DNA of 64,000 nucleotides from Oricola thermophila (GTDB taxonomy: Bacteria; Pseudomonadota; Alphaproteobacteria; Rhizobiales; Rhizobiaceae). The notes under the pieces were generated by a model, which saw nothing but the letters and a program-made list of their open reading frames with translations, had not been told where the DNA came from and searched no databases. Shown here piece after piece: positions 7,556 through 16,357 of the stretch. The DNA lies in the NCBI RefSeq assembly GCF_013358405.1, contig NZ_CP054836.1, forward strand, positions 2,666,001 through 2,730,000, read 5' to 3'. Both the position numbers and the translations under genes were made by a program. The first letter of the stretch is position 1; the number at the start of each line of letters is the position of its first letter.

Positions 7556-7611
7556 TTCGTTCCGCTATGCCTGCCCATAGCAATTCGTTCCGCTATGCCT
7601 GCCCATAGCAA
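7556..7611. repeat. perfect 28-bp tandem duplication, each copy holding a dyad
   Basis: Two identical 28-bp units lie head to tail at 7556-7583 and 7584-7611. Each contains the inverted repeat GCTATG-N6-CATAGC. The array lies directly downstream of a -10 candidate and ends 14 bp before the start codon at 7626. It is placed either to bind a dimeric repressor twice or to form two small hairpins in the leader RNA. Confidence 0.8.
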
Positions 7612-7625
7612 AAGGAATCCGGCAC

Positions 7626-9023
7626 ATGCATGAGTATGGCGACTTGATCCGGATCCAGGACCGCCAACAAGCAGCCGAAGACCCGCACCCGGACAGCGGG
7701 CCGATATTCGAGGCCGTTCAACGCCTGTCGAGCGATTTCGGTCCGAACAAGCCCCGCGCAACCTTCTTTCCGGGATCGGTCCTTTCTCACTCGCGACTGG
7801 TGCGCCAGTTCTTCGAAATCACCAAGTCCGGCAATCCGGACGCCATATTGCTCACAGATCTCGACCGGTTCGAATCGTTCGACAATCACAGGGCCGAATA
7901 TTCCCTCGTCCCGGTGATCAACATTTCCGGCAGCCCGACCCATCTCGCGGATGCCGACCTGGTACCGGATGACCCGCAATCCTGGCGGGATGCCGCGGCC
8001 ATCATCCGCAGGTTTCGCACCCGGCGCGAAATGCTGCCTGCGACCTTTCGCACTGCCGCCACGCCCGCCATCCGCATGCTGGCCTATCTCTTCGTGTCCG
8101 GGAAAGACCTGACACCCGTCCGGGTTCCGCAATCGCGCTATTTCTTTGCCTACCAGGGTTTCCAGAACACGCGGGCCACGATTACCCTGGCCGAGGCCCT
8201 CGCGGATGCCGGAATGCTTCGCCGTAGTTTCGTGGATCGCCACTCGGCCTGTCCGAATTGCCAGTCGCACCGCCTCGTAGTGCGGGAGGAATGCCCCGCC
8301 TGCAGATCAGCCAACCTGTCGCAAGCCGCATTCCTGCATCATTTCAGCTGCGCGCATATCGGGCCAGAGTCCGACTTCAGGCAGGGCAGCGCGCTAATAT
8401 GCCCGAAATGCCTCAAGCAGCTGCGTCACTATGGCAAGGACTATGACCGTCCTGGCGATGCATTGGTTTGCCGAAAATGCGCCGGCACGACCACCGAGCC
8501 GGCAGTCGGCTTCCAGTGCCAGGACTGCGATGCGCATATCGATGGCGACCTGATCAAGACGGTGGACATACATGCCTATTCGCTGACCGACCATTTCCTT
8601 TCCAGATTGAGCGGAAAATCCTCCGCAGGAGTTCGCCCCGCATCCGGCTCGATCAACCGGCTGCCTCCGAAACTTCGCGAACAAATCGGACGGTTCGTCG
8701 GCAAGACCGGTTCAAGCCGGCGCGGGTTCGTTGCCAAGCTGGATTACGCGTCTCGGCATGATATCGCCCGGACCAAGGGTGACGACGCGTTCCAGGCGCT
8801 CAGACAAATGTTCAAGGATCGCCTGCAGGGACTGCTGGCCGATACCGCGCATGTCCATTCATCGACCGACGGCGACTACGTATATTTCCATTCTCTGACG
8901 CCCGAGGAATTCAAGGATTCATCGGAGCAAATCCTGGCAGAATGCGATTCCGTTTTATCCGTTCCACTACGGCCAAAGTTCGAGATCACATGGGTCGGAA
9001 GCGGCGAGGAAACCGGTGGCTGA
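7626..9023 (+). CDS. TackOD1 domain-containing zinc-ribbon protein
   Basis: A 465-residue cytosolic protein without signal peptide or membrane segment. Residues about 205-305 form a cysteine-rich multi-ribbon block: CxxC pairs at C209/C212, C223/C226, C259/C262, C282/C285 and C298/C301, with HHFSCAHIGPESDF and CPKCLKQLRHYGKDYDRP between. This matches the TackOD1 (thaumarchaeal output domain 1) pattern. The N-terminal 200 residues have an alpha/beta character (DAILLTDLDRF, VPVINISG) faintly reminiscent of a degenerate receiver; I cannot assign it. The C-terminal 130 residues are unrecognised. Ribosome site AAGGA is 10 bases upstream. It overlaps the glycosyltransferase gene by 8 bp, so the two are translationally coupled. 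A regulatory or scaffold role in polysaccharide synthesis is inference from context. Confidence 0.8.
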   Translation: MHEYGDLIRIQDRQQAAEDPHPDSGPIFEAVQRLSSDFGPNKPRATFFPGSVLSHSRLVRQFFEITKSGNPDAILLTDLDRFESFDNHRAEYSLVPVINISGSPTHLADADLVPDDPQSWRDAAAIIRRFRTRREMLPATFRTAATPAIRMLAYLFVSGKDLTPVRVPQSRYFFAYQGFQNTRATITLAEALADAGMLRRSFVDRHSACPNCQSHRLVVREECPACRSANLSQAAFLHHFSCAHIGPESDFRQGSALICPKCLKQLRHYGKDYDRPGDALVCRKCAGTTTEPAVGFQCQDCDAHIDGDLIKTVDIHAYSLTDHFLSRLSGKSSAGVRPASGSINRLPPKLREQIGRFVGKTGSSRRGFVAKLDYASRHDIARTKGDDAFQALRQMFKDRLQGLLADTAHVHSSTDGDYVYFHSLTPEEFKDSSEQILAECDSVLSVPLRPKFEITWVGSGEETGG

Positions 9024-10302
9024 CATCGAAATTGGGGCTGCATTCCTTATGGCCCAGGGCGTAGCCGGCCTGGTGTCCATGTTCTGGTTCGTGATCGTAT
9101 TCGATCTGCCGCGCTACATCCTTCCCTTCGCCGTACTCGCACTCACCCAGAATGGGCCGGAACGGTTCAGCGGCTCGAGCCGGGCGAGACCGCAAACGCG
9201 CGTTCCCCCGTCGTCGGTCAGCATAGTCATTATCGGATACAACGAGGCGGGTTCCCTGGCTGCCTGCATACGCTCGCTCAGGGAACAATCGATAACGGGC
9301 TTCGAAATCATCATCGTCAGCGACGGCTCGTCGGACAGGATGCCTCAAGTCGCCGCCGAACTCGTCAAGCAAGGAGAGGCGCGGTGCATCGTGGCGACCG
9401 ACAAACGTGGCGGGAAGTCGGCCGGCACCAACCTCGCGGTGGCATTGGCAAGCGGCGACATCATCGTCAATGTCGACTGCGACTGCTCATTCGACCGGTT
9501 CGCCATCGAGGAACTGATCGCTCCCCTCGCCGATCCCCGCGTGGGCGCCGTCTGCGGGGACATCTCGCCGCGCAACGCAGAGCGTAGCCTGATCACGCAG
9601 ATACAGGCGATCGAATATCTCCAGTCGATTTCGGTCGGCAAGCGATTCAGCCAGCTGATCGGGCAGGTTACGTGCGCGTCCGGCGCCTTCAGCGCATTCC
9701 GGCGGTCCGCGCTCGCAGAGATCCGCGGTATCGATGTCGGAGGCGGTGAGGATCTCGATACGACGATGCGCCTTCGGCAGGCGGGCTGGCAGATCGCGTT
9801 TGCGCCGGCCGCTGTCTGCTACACGGATGTCCCGCATACGCCGTATACCTATATCCGGCAGCGCCTTCGCTGGGAGCGCGATGCGATCTGGATCCGCTAT
9901 CGGAAACACCGCCACCTGTTGAACCCGTTCAATCCCCGGTTCAATTTCCTGGAGGCCTTGCACCAGTGGGATTTCCTGGTGTTCAACGTGCTGGCGGCCT
10001 TTGTTTTCCCCGCATATGTTGTCTGGCTCGCGGTCCGGTACGGCACTACCGCCATCCCGGTCATGATGTCGCTTCAGGCCGCACTCTTCGCGCTCGACCT
10101 AGCGATGCTGGCACTTGCGAGCCGGGTCAGTGGACGAGCGGTTTTCTGGCAAAACCTGCCATACCTGCCTGCCTATTCCCTGTTCATGACCTTTGTCATG
10201 CGTCCGGTTCGCCTCTTCGCTTATGTCCAGGAATGGCTCCTCTTCGGCTCGCGAGGCGACAATTACGTGCCCCCCAAGGTGCGGCGAGTGCGAGCATGGT
10301 GA
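9016..10302 (+). CDS. processive family 2 glycosyltransferase (cellulose/chitin/hyaluronan-synthase type)
   Basis: A 428-residue inner-membrane enzyme starting at GTG 9016 behind a GAGGAAA ribosome site. The full processive GT2 signature is present: D103 (SDGSS), D154-x-D156 (VNVDCDC), the GED catalytic base region at residues 244-246, and Q282-x-x-R285-W286. One hydrophobic segment lies before the catalytic domain (about residues 10-45) and three or four after it (about 310-410). It should polymerise a nucleotide-sugar-derived glycan and pass it across the inner membrane. The sugar is not predictable. It has no PilZ domain, unlike BcsA. Overlaps the TackOD1 gene and is followed 10 bp later by the HlyD-like gene. 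Confidence 0.9.
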   Translation: MADIEIGAAFLMAQGVAGLVSMFWFVIVFDLPRYILPFAVLALTQNGPERFSGSSRARPQTRVPPSSVSIVIIGYNEAGSLAACIRSLREQSITGFEIIIVSDGSSDRMPQVAAELVKQGEARCIVATDKRGGKSAGTNLAVALASGDIIVNVDCDCSFDRFAIEELIAPLADPRVGAVCGDISPRNAERSLITQIQAIEYLQSISVGKRFSQLIGQVTCASGAFSAFRRSALAEIRGIDVGGGEDLDTTMRLRQAGWQIAFAPAAVCYTDVPHTPYTYIRQRLRWERDAIWIRYRKHRHLLNPFNPRFNFLEALHQWDFLVFNVLAAFVFPAYVVWLAVRYGTTAIPVMMSLQAALFALDLAMLALASRVSGRAVFWQNLPYLPAYSLFMTFVMRPVRLFAYVQEWLLFGSRGDNYVPPKVRRVRAW

Positions 10303-10312
10303 GGCAAAGAAC

Positions 10313-11320
10313 ATGAAACGCCTGCGAAGACCGCTGCGCCTGGACAAGCCCGAGAGCGAAAAGACCCCATCAGGCCGGCTCGGGCGCTGGACCTATCTCG
10401 CCCTGCTGTTCTGCCTGATCGGGGCAATCGCCTACTACCTGGCCGGCGGGCTCTTCGTACTTTCGGCCGACGGCGTGGTTCTGAGCGACCGGCACATGGT
10501 GGCAGCGCGCTATCCGGGCACGATCATGGAGGTGCTTGTCCAGGAGGGCGACAAGGTGGAAGCGGGACAAGTCGTCGCCAAACTGGAATCCTTCGACACG
10601 GTCAAGACAATCGCGGAACTCTCGCTTCGCGGCAGCGAACTGGACAGCCGCCACGAGGAGCTGCGGGCCAAGGTCGCCAACATAAGCGAAATCCTTCCCC
10701 TGGCGAAAAGGACGGCGGCGGAGACAAGCGAAGCCGCCAGCCGGCTGTCCGAGGAAGCCGTCCGGGACAATGTCCCCATGAGGGTTCGCGCCGAAGCGCT
10801 CAACAACAGCTTCGAGGCCGTCCAACGCGCAACGGAACTGAGTGCACAGGCCGACGTCTTCCGGGCGGAACTGAAGCTGGTCAGCCAATCACAGGCAGTC
10901 GCCAAGGACGCCATCGAACGCTTGCGCGCAATTTACGACGGCGGCCTTGTACGCGCGCCCGCCACGGGCATCGTCGGCTCCAAGGTCGCGCCCGTGGGAA
11001 CCGTGGTCGAGCGTGGAGACGAGCTCCTGGAAATTTTCGGAGGCAGCAAGTTCGTCCTGGCATACCTGCCGGACAGCTACCTCTTTGCGGTAAAGGAAGG
11101 CACGCGGATAAATGTCCGTGCCGGCAACCAATCGAGCATCGGCATCATCGAGAGTGTCATGCAGATCGCCGATTCACGTCCCGAAGACTTCCAAAACACG
11201 ATGCGGCCGCGCGACCGTTCCCGGCTGGCGCGAATAAGATTTGCCGAAGCCCCCCCGTTTGCCCTGATGCAGAAGGTCAGGATTTCCGGCTGCGCCTTCG
11301 GCGTGTGTTGGGCCGACTAG
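10313..11320 (+). CDS. HlyD-family membrane-fusion-like protein of the polysaccharide operon
   Basis: A 335-residue protein with one transmembrane segment near residues 26-48, then a split biotinyl-lipoyl-like barrel: first half about 55-90 (GTIMEVLVQEGDKVEAGQVV), second half about 220-250 (VRAPATGIVGSKVAPVGTVV). A long helical hairpin between them (about 95-215) is rich in E, A, R and S. This is the layout of HlyD/EmrA adaptors and of Alg44-type polysaccharide export proteins. ATG 10313 lies 10 bp after the glycosyltransferase stop. Probable role: periplasmic adaptor carrying nascent glycan outward. No outer-membrane partner is encoded nearby. Confidence 0.85.
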   Translation: MKRLRRPLRLDKPESEKTPSGRLGRWTYLALLFCLIGAIAYYLAGGLFVLSADGVVLSDRHMVAARYPGTIMEVLVQEGDKVEAGQVVAKLESFDTVKTIAELSLRGSELDSRHEELRAKVANISEILPLAKRTAAETSEAASRLSEEAVRDNVPMRVRAEALNNSFEAVQRATELSAQADVFRAELKLVSQSQAVAKDAIERLRAIYDGGLVRAPATGIVGSKVAPVGTVVERGDELLEIFGGSKFVLAYLPDSYLFAVKEGTRINVRAGNQSSIGIIESVMQIADSRPEDFQNTMRPRDRSRLARIRFAEAPPFALMQKVRISGCAFGVCWAD

Positions 11321-11456
11321 CGCATTGCGCCCGACCGGGCGGAAACTGCAGCGGAGAGAAGCAACGGTGCAATGGCGCATGAACGGGGGAGGCCCCCCTT
11401 CCCAGCCCCGTCCCGCCCGGCGTATAACCGGGCCATCCGCAACCGACCGGTGACCG

Positions 11457-12902
11457 ATGGCCAAGGACAAGACGAGCGCGGGCGGGGCGAAACGCTCCGC
11501 CTCTTCCAAACCGCGGGCGAAGACGCCCGCCTTCCTCGAAAACAAGTACGGCGTCGCCGACTGGAAACAGGCCGAGCAATGGCTCGCATGGCGCGGCATC
11601 GAGGACATCGAGTGCATCACGCCGGACCTCGCCGGCGTGCCGCGCGGCAAGATGATGCCGTCGAAGAAATTCATCTCCGAAACCTCGCTGGCCCTGCCCT
11701 CGGCCCTGTTCCGCCAGACCATATCCGGCGAATACCCGGAGGAGACCGGCGACTTCCGCTACGACCCGCATGACGGCGACCTGAAGCTGATGCCCGACCT
11801 CTCCACCCTGTCGGCGGTGCCCTGGGAGACCGACCCGACGGCACAGGTGATCTGCGACCTCGTCGGCGCCGACGGAAAGGACATCGCCTACACGCCGCGC
11901 AACGTGCTCAAGCGCGTCGTCGCCGCCTATGCCGAAAGGGGCTGGAAGCCCGTGGTGGCGCCCGAGATCGAGTTCTACCTCGTCGCGCCCAACACCGACC
12001 CGGACTATCCCCTGCAGCCGCCCACAGGGCGCTCCGGCCGGCCGATCGCCGGCGGGCAGGCCTATTCCATCGCCGGCGTCAACGAGTTCGACGAGCTGAT
12101 CGACGACATCTACCACTTCTGCGAGGCGCAGGGGCTGGAGATCGACACGCTGATCCACGAGGAAGGCCCGTCGCAGCTGGAGATCAACCTGCGCCACGGC
12201 GACCCGGTCACGCTGGCCGACCAGGTGTTCCTGATGAAGCGCACCATCCGCGAGGCGGCGCTGAAACACGGCATCTACGCCACCTTCATGGCCAAGCCCA
12301 TGCAGGACCGGCCGGGCAGCGCCATGCACATCCACCAGTCGGTGGTCGACATCGCCACGGGCAGGAACATCTTCTCCGCCGAGGACGGATCGGAGACCGA
12401 GCTGTTCCGCGCCTTCATCGGCGGGATGCAGCACTACATCCCCAAGGCGCTGGTGATGATGGCGCCCTACGTGAACTCCTACCGCCGGCTGACGCCGGAA
12501 ATGGCCGCGCCCGTCAACACCGCCTGGGGCTACGACAACCGGACCACCGCGTTCCGCGTGCCGACCTCCGGCCCGGCGGCAAGGCGGGTGGAAAACCGGC
12601 TGCCCTCCTCGGACGCCAACCCGTACCTGGCGCTCGCCGCCTCGCTGGCCTGCGGCTATCTCGGCATGGTCAACGGCATCGTGCCGACCAGCCCGACCGC
12701 CGAGACCGCCAACGAGGGCGAGATCTCGCTGCCGCGCGGCCTGCTGGAGGCGGTGTCGCTGATGGAGGCCGAACGCGCATTCGACGACGTGCTCGGCCGC
12801 GAGTTCACCGCCACGCTCGCCGGCGTCAAGCGCGGCGAGTTCGAGACCTTCATGCGGGTGATCAGCCCGTGGGAACGGGAATACCTCCTGCTCAACGTGT
12901 AG
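11457..12902 (+). CDS. glutamine synthetase family protein, probable gamma-glutamylputrescine synthetase (PuuA-like)
   Basis: A 481-residue cytosolic ligase. The catalytic glutamine synthetase fold is visible: VVAPEIEFYL (metal ligands), HEEGPSQLEINL, GSAMHIHQSV (glutamate/metal site) and NRTTAFRVPTSGPAARRVENRLP (nucleotide/phosphate site). The N-terminus carries a basic, serine/lysine-rich extension of about 25 residues before the conserved domain. The tyrosine adenylylation loop of true GlnA is not apparent. The next gene is an FAD-dependent amine oxidase of the PuuB type 25 bp downstream, which fits ATP-driven glutamylation of putrescine or a related amine followed by oxidation. The exact amine is inferred. 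Confidence 0.88.
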   Translation: MAKDKTSAGGAKRSASSKPRAKTPAFLENKYGVADWKQAEQWLAWRGIEDIECITPDLAGVPRGKMMPSKKFISETSLALPSALFRQTISGEYPEETGDFRYDPHDGDLKLMPDLSTLSAVPWETDPTAQVICDLVGADGKDIAYTPRNVLKRVVAAYAERGWKPVVAPEIEFYLVAPNTDPDYPLQPPTGRSGRPIAGGQAYSIAGVNEFDELIDDIYHFCEAQGLEIDTLIHEEGPSQLEINLRHGDPVTLADQVFLMKRTIREAALKHGIYATFMAKPMQDRPGSAMHIHQSVVDIATGRNIFSAEDGSETELFRAFIGGMQHYIPKALVMMAPYVNSYRRLTPEMAAPVNTAWGYDNRTTAFRVPTSGPAARRVENRLPSSDANPYLALAASLACGYLGMVNGIVPTSPTAETANEGEISLPRGLLEAVSLMEAERAFDDVLGREFTATLAGVKRGEFETFMRVISPWEREYLLLNV

Positions 12903-12927
12903 GGCCGCGACGGCGGAAAGGAAAGAC

Positions 12928-14223
12928 ATGGCTTACCAGAGCCCGATCTCGCCGGGCCATTCCTGGTACGAGGCAACCACCGGCGAGCGGCCGGAATATC
13001 CCGCGCTCGACGGCGACCGGACTTGCGACGTCGCCATCATCGGCGGCGGCTTCACCGGCCTGTCGGCGGCGGCGCACCTGGCGAAGGCGGGGGTCGAGAC
13101 GGTGCTGATCGACCAGGCGCGGTTCGGCGACGGCGCGTCGGGGCGCAACGGCGGCCAGATGGGCACCGGCCAGCGCTCCTGGCCGGAGGACCACGAGAAG
13201 GAACTCGGCTTCGAGCGGGCGAAGGCGCTGTTCGACATCGCCGAGGACGCCAAGCGCCACATGCTCGAATTCGCCGAGGAACACGGCATAGACATCGGCT
13301 ACCGGCCGGGCCAGCTCTCGGTGATCCACCGGAAGCGCTACGCCGACGACTACCGGCGCCATGCCGAGATCATGGCCGAGCGCTACGGCTACCCGCACAT
13401 CTCCTACATGGACCGCGAGGAAACCGCGGAACGCACCGGCTCGTCCTTCTTCCACGGCGGCATCCGCGACACCGGCACCGGCCACATCCACCCGCTGCGG
13501 CTGGTCATCGGCACCGCGCGGGCGGCGGCGGCGGCGGGAGCACGGCTGTTCGAGAACACGAAGGCGACGGGAATCGCGCGCGACGGCGGCAGGGTGAGGA
13601 TCGCGACCGCGCGCGGCACGATCACCGCCGGGCGCGCGCTGGTCGCCGTCAACGCCTACGGCTCGGACACGCTCGAGCCGGTGTCGGCGGCGCACGTGAT
13701 GCCGATCCGCTCCTTCATCGGCGCCACCGAGCCGCTGCCGCCGGAACTGAACGCGAGGATCATACCCGGCGGCGAATCGATCGACGACTCGCGCTTCGTG
13801 GTGCGCTACTTCCGCAAGTATGGCGACGACCGGCTGCTGTTCGGCGGGCGCGAGGCCTACACGGCGGACAATCCGCGCGACATCGCCGGCCACATCCGCC
13901 GGCAGATCGCCGAGATCTACCCGGAACTGGCCGATGTCGGGATCACCCACGCCTGGGGCGGGTCGGTCGGCATCACCATGCCGCGCGAGCCCTTCGTCGC
14001 CGAGGTGATGCCCGGCGTCACCGCCATCGGCGGCTTCTCCGGCCACGGGGTGATGCTGTCCAACTTCACCGGCAGGCTCTATGCCGAGGCCGTGAGCGGG
14101 AACCGCGACCGGCTGGAGGCGCTGCGCGAGCTGAAGGTGCCCGCCTTTCCCGGCGGGCGGAGGTTCCGCAAGCCACTGCTCACGCTTGCGCTGACCTGGT
14201 TCGCCATGCTCGACCGGCTCTGA
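12928..14223 (+). CDS. FAD-dependent oxidoreductase, probable gamma-glutamylputrescine oxidase (PuuB-like)
   Basis: A 431-residue flavoprotein of the DAO/GlcD type. The Rossmann FAD site is at residues about 34-50 (VAIIGGGFTGLSAAAHLAK), preceded by the SPGHSWYEATTGERPEYPAL leader common to PuuB/OrdL proteins. It also has the SGRNGGQMGTGQ flavin-contact motif near 75 and a C-terminal FAD loop (GGFSGHGVMLSNFTG). It follows the PuuA-like ligase by 25 bp, so the pair likely carries out the first steps of the glutamylated putrescine route. Aldehyde dehydrogenase and hydrolase of that pathway are not adjacent. Confidence 0.88.
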   Translation: MAYQSPISPGHSWYEATTGERPEYPALDGDRTCDVAIIGGGFTGLSAAAHLAKAGVETVLIDQARFGDGASGRNGGQMGTGQRSWPEDHEKELGFERAKALFDIAEDAKRHMLEFAEEHGIDIGYRPGQLSVIHRKRYADDYRRHAEIMAERYGYPHISYMDREETAERTGSSFFHGGIRDTGTGHIHPLRLVIGTARAAAAAGARLFENTKATGIARDGGRVRIATARGTITAGRALVAVNAYGSDTLEPVSAAHVMPIRSFIGATEPLPPELNARIIPGGESIDDSRFVVRYFRKYGDDRLLFGGREAYTADNPRDIAGHIRRQIAEIYPELADVGITHAWGGSVGITMPREPFVAEVMPGVTAIGGFSGHGVMLSNFTGRLYAEAVSGNRDRLEALRELKVPAFPGGRRFRKPLLTLALTWFAMLDRL

Positions 14224-14415
14224 GCGGATACCGGGCCGGCGCGGCCGCGGAGCGGCGATTCATCGGGAAAATCCAAGTATACATGGCGCCGCAGCCCGCC
14301 TGCCGGCGATCTTTTCTGTTCCATAATGGCACAGATTCGAGTCTATCCCTTCTCGACAGGGGCGGTTAATGTATAAGAGCCGCGAATAGAATCGGCATTA
14401 GGGGCAGGACAGGAC

Positions 14416-15135
14416 ATGCAGCTTTCGTCTCTGATCGACGAATACAAGGACTGCGAAAAGGCGCTGTACAAAGCCATTCGTTCCGAACAGGTGACCATGA
14501 TCCGCGAGTGCGACATCCGCATGAACTGGATCAGGAACGTCATCCGGGACTTCTTCGCCACGAATCCGTGGGAACGGCTCCAGCAGATCGACTTCTTCAT
14601 GAACGCGATTTCCCAGGCCGCGGACCTCGGAACCCACAGCTCGCTCTTCGCCGACGCGCGGGCGGTCATCGAGCGCTACATCGCCGGAACGACGGCGCGC
14701 GACGAGACCGCACCGGAGCCGGCCGCGGCCGCCGCGCCGGCGGACATTCCCGAAATCGGCGGGATGATCGAGCGCACCGACCTGCGCGTCTCCGCCTTCG
14801 ACCGGGACTTTCGCTACACCTACACCTCGCCGGCGAACGGGCGCTTCTACGGCATGCCGCAGAGCGCATTCACGGGACGCCATGTCAGCGAGGTGATCGG
14901 CGACGAGCGCTACGAGAAACGCGCCAAGACCTATTTCGAGAAGTGCCTGGCGGGCGAAAACCAGTGCTACTACTACTATCTCGACAGCGAGAAGCGCGGC
15001 CGGCAGCTGCTCGAGTGCCAGATGCTCCGGCAATACGACGCCGACAACGACGCGCTGGGCGCGGTCATCATCATCCGCGACGTGACCCGCCGGGTCCCCG
15101 ATCCCGCCCGCGCGGCGGAGGAAAACGCAGTCTGA
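14416..15135 (+). CDS. PAS domain protein
   Basis: A 239-residue soluble protein with an N-terminal all-helical part (residues 1-90), an alanine/proline linker (about 95-112) and a C-terminal PAS fold (about 120-225: FDRDFRYTYTSPANGRFYGM through LGAVIIIRDVTRRV). No kinase, GGDEF, EAL or helix-turn-helix domain is attached, so it is a stand-alone sensor that would act on a partner protein. A run of tyrosines (QCYYYYLDSEK near 190) is in the PAS core. It converges with the ketoacyl synthase gene, the stops being one base apart. Confidence 0.8.
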   Translation: MQLSSLIDEYKDCEKALYKAIRSEQVTMIRECDIRMNWIRNVIRDFFATNPWERLQQIDFFMNAISQAADLGTHSSLFADARAVIERYIAGTTARDETAPEPAAAAAPADIPEIGGMIERTDLRVSAFDRDFRYTYTSPANGRFYGMPQSAFTGRHVSEVIGDERYEKRAKTYFEKCLAGENQCYYYYLDSEKRGRQLLECQMLRQYDADNDALGAVIIIRDVTRRVPDPARAAEENAV

Positions 15136-15136
15136 T

Positions 15137-16264
15137 TCAGGCCGCCTTGCGGACGATCACGCTGCCGGCCGAATACCCTGCACCGAAGGAACAGATCACC
15201 CCGAGATCGCCGGGCTGAAGGTCGTCGGAAAATTTCGAGAAGGCGATGATCGATCCGGCGGAGGACGTGTTGGCGTAGTCCTGCAGGATGTTGGGCTGCT
15301 CGCCCGGCTCCGGCTTGCGGCCGAGAACGCGCGCGCCGATCAGGTCGTTCATGCCCTTGTTGGCCTGGTGCAGCCACAGCCGCGAAAGATCGTCCGGCTT
15401 CAGGTCATTGTCGGCGAGGTGGCCGAGGATCAGGTCCGTGACGATGGGCACCACCTGCTTGAAGACCTTGCGGCCCTCCTGGCGGAACTGCATGTCGCGG
15501 CGATCCTCCATGTGACCGATGCGGGTGCGGCGCAGGAAGCCGTTGTTGTTGCGGATATTGTTGGAGAACCGCGTCAGGCAGCGCGTCGAGACGATGTCGA
15601 AACGGCCCGGCGCGTCGGCGAGATCGGCGCGCTCGAGCACCACCGCGGTGCAGACATCGCCGAAGATGAAGTGGCAATCGCGGTCGCGCCATTCCAGGTG
15701 CGCCGAGCAGATCTCCGGATTGACCATCAGGATGCGCCGCGCCGAGCCGCAGCGGATCATGTCGGCGGCGGCCTGGATGCCGAAGGTGGCCGAGGAACAG
15801 GCGACGTTCATGTCGAAGGCGAAGCCCTCGATCCCCAGTTCCTGCTGGATCTCGATGGCAATGGCCGGATAGGGACGCTCGTGATTGGAGGCGGCGCAGA
15901 TGACCGCGTCGATGTCGCTGCCCGTGCGCCCGGCCCTCTCCAGCGCGACCCGTGCCGCCTTCACCGCCATCTCCGCCATGACGGACAGTTCGTCGTCGGA
16001 ACGCTCGGGCAGGACCGGATGCATGATTTCCGGATCGAGCGTGCCGGTCTTGTCGAGCACGTAGCGGCGCTCGATGCCGGATGCCTTGACGATGAACCCC
16101 TCGTCGGAATGGGGCACCGGCTCGCGCTCGCCGCGCGCTATCGCATCGGCATGAATGGCGTTCTGGCGGTCGGCCCAGGCGTTGAAGGCCGCGACAAGCT
16201 CGGCATTGGAAATGCTCTGTTCGGGCGTGAAGACGCCGGTGCCGGAAATTGAAACGTTGTGCAT
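15137..16264 (-). CDS. beta-ketoacyl-ACP synthase III-like enzyme
   Basis: A 375-residue thiolase-fold enzyme with the complete FabH triad: C156 (NVACSSATF), H299 (LWLHQANKGM) and N332 (YANTSSAG). The C-terminus is the usual glycine-rich ICSFGAGYSAGSVIVR. At 375 aa it is about 50 residues longer than housekeeping FabH (about 320). The extra length lies in the N-terminal region (residues 20-60). No acyl carrier protein, plsX or fatty-acid gene is adjacent, so a special condensation step is plausible. Start ATG 16264 is chosen; in-frame ATG 16273 and GTG 16294 are alternatives, none with a strong ribosome site. Confidence 0.87.
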   Translation of the reverse strand: MHNVSISGTGVFTPEQSISNAELVAAFNAWADRQNAIHADAIARGEREPVPHSDEGFIVKASGIERRYVLDKTGTLDPEIMHPVLPERSDDELSVMAEMAVKAARVALERAGRTGSDIDAVICAASNHERPYPAIAIEIQQELGIEGFAFDMNVACSSATFGIQAAADMIRCGSARRILMVNPEICSAHLEWRDRDCHFIFGDVCTAVVLERADLADAPGRFDIVSTRCLTRFSNNIRNNNGFLRRTRIGHMEDRRDMQFRQEGRKVFKQVVPIVTDLILGHLADNDLKPDDLSRLWLHQANKGMNDLIGARVLGRKPEPGEQPNILQDYANTSSAGSIIAFSKFSDDLQPGDLGVICSFGAGYSAGSVIVRKAA

Positions 16265-16357
16265 GGGCGCTCGCATCGAAAAAGTCCGTGCCACGGGGCA
16301 TAGGCCGTCCCGCGGGCCGTTTCAACCTGCCGCGCGGTCAAGGTGAAACGACGAGGT

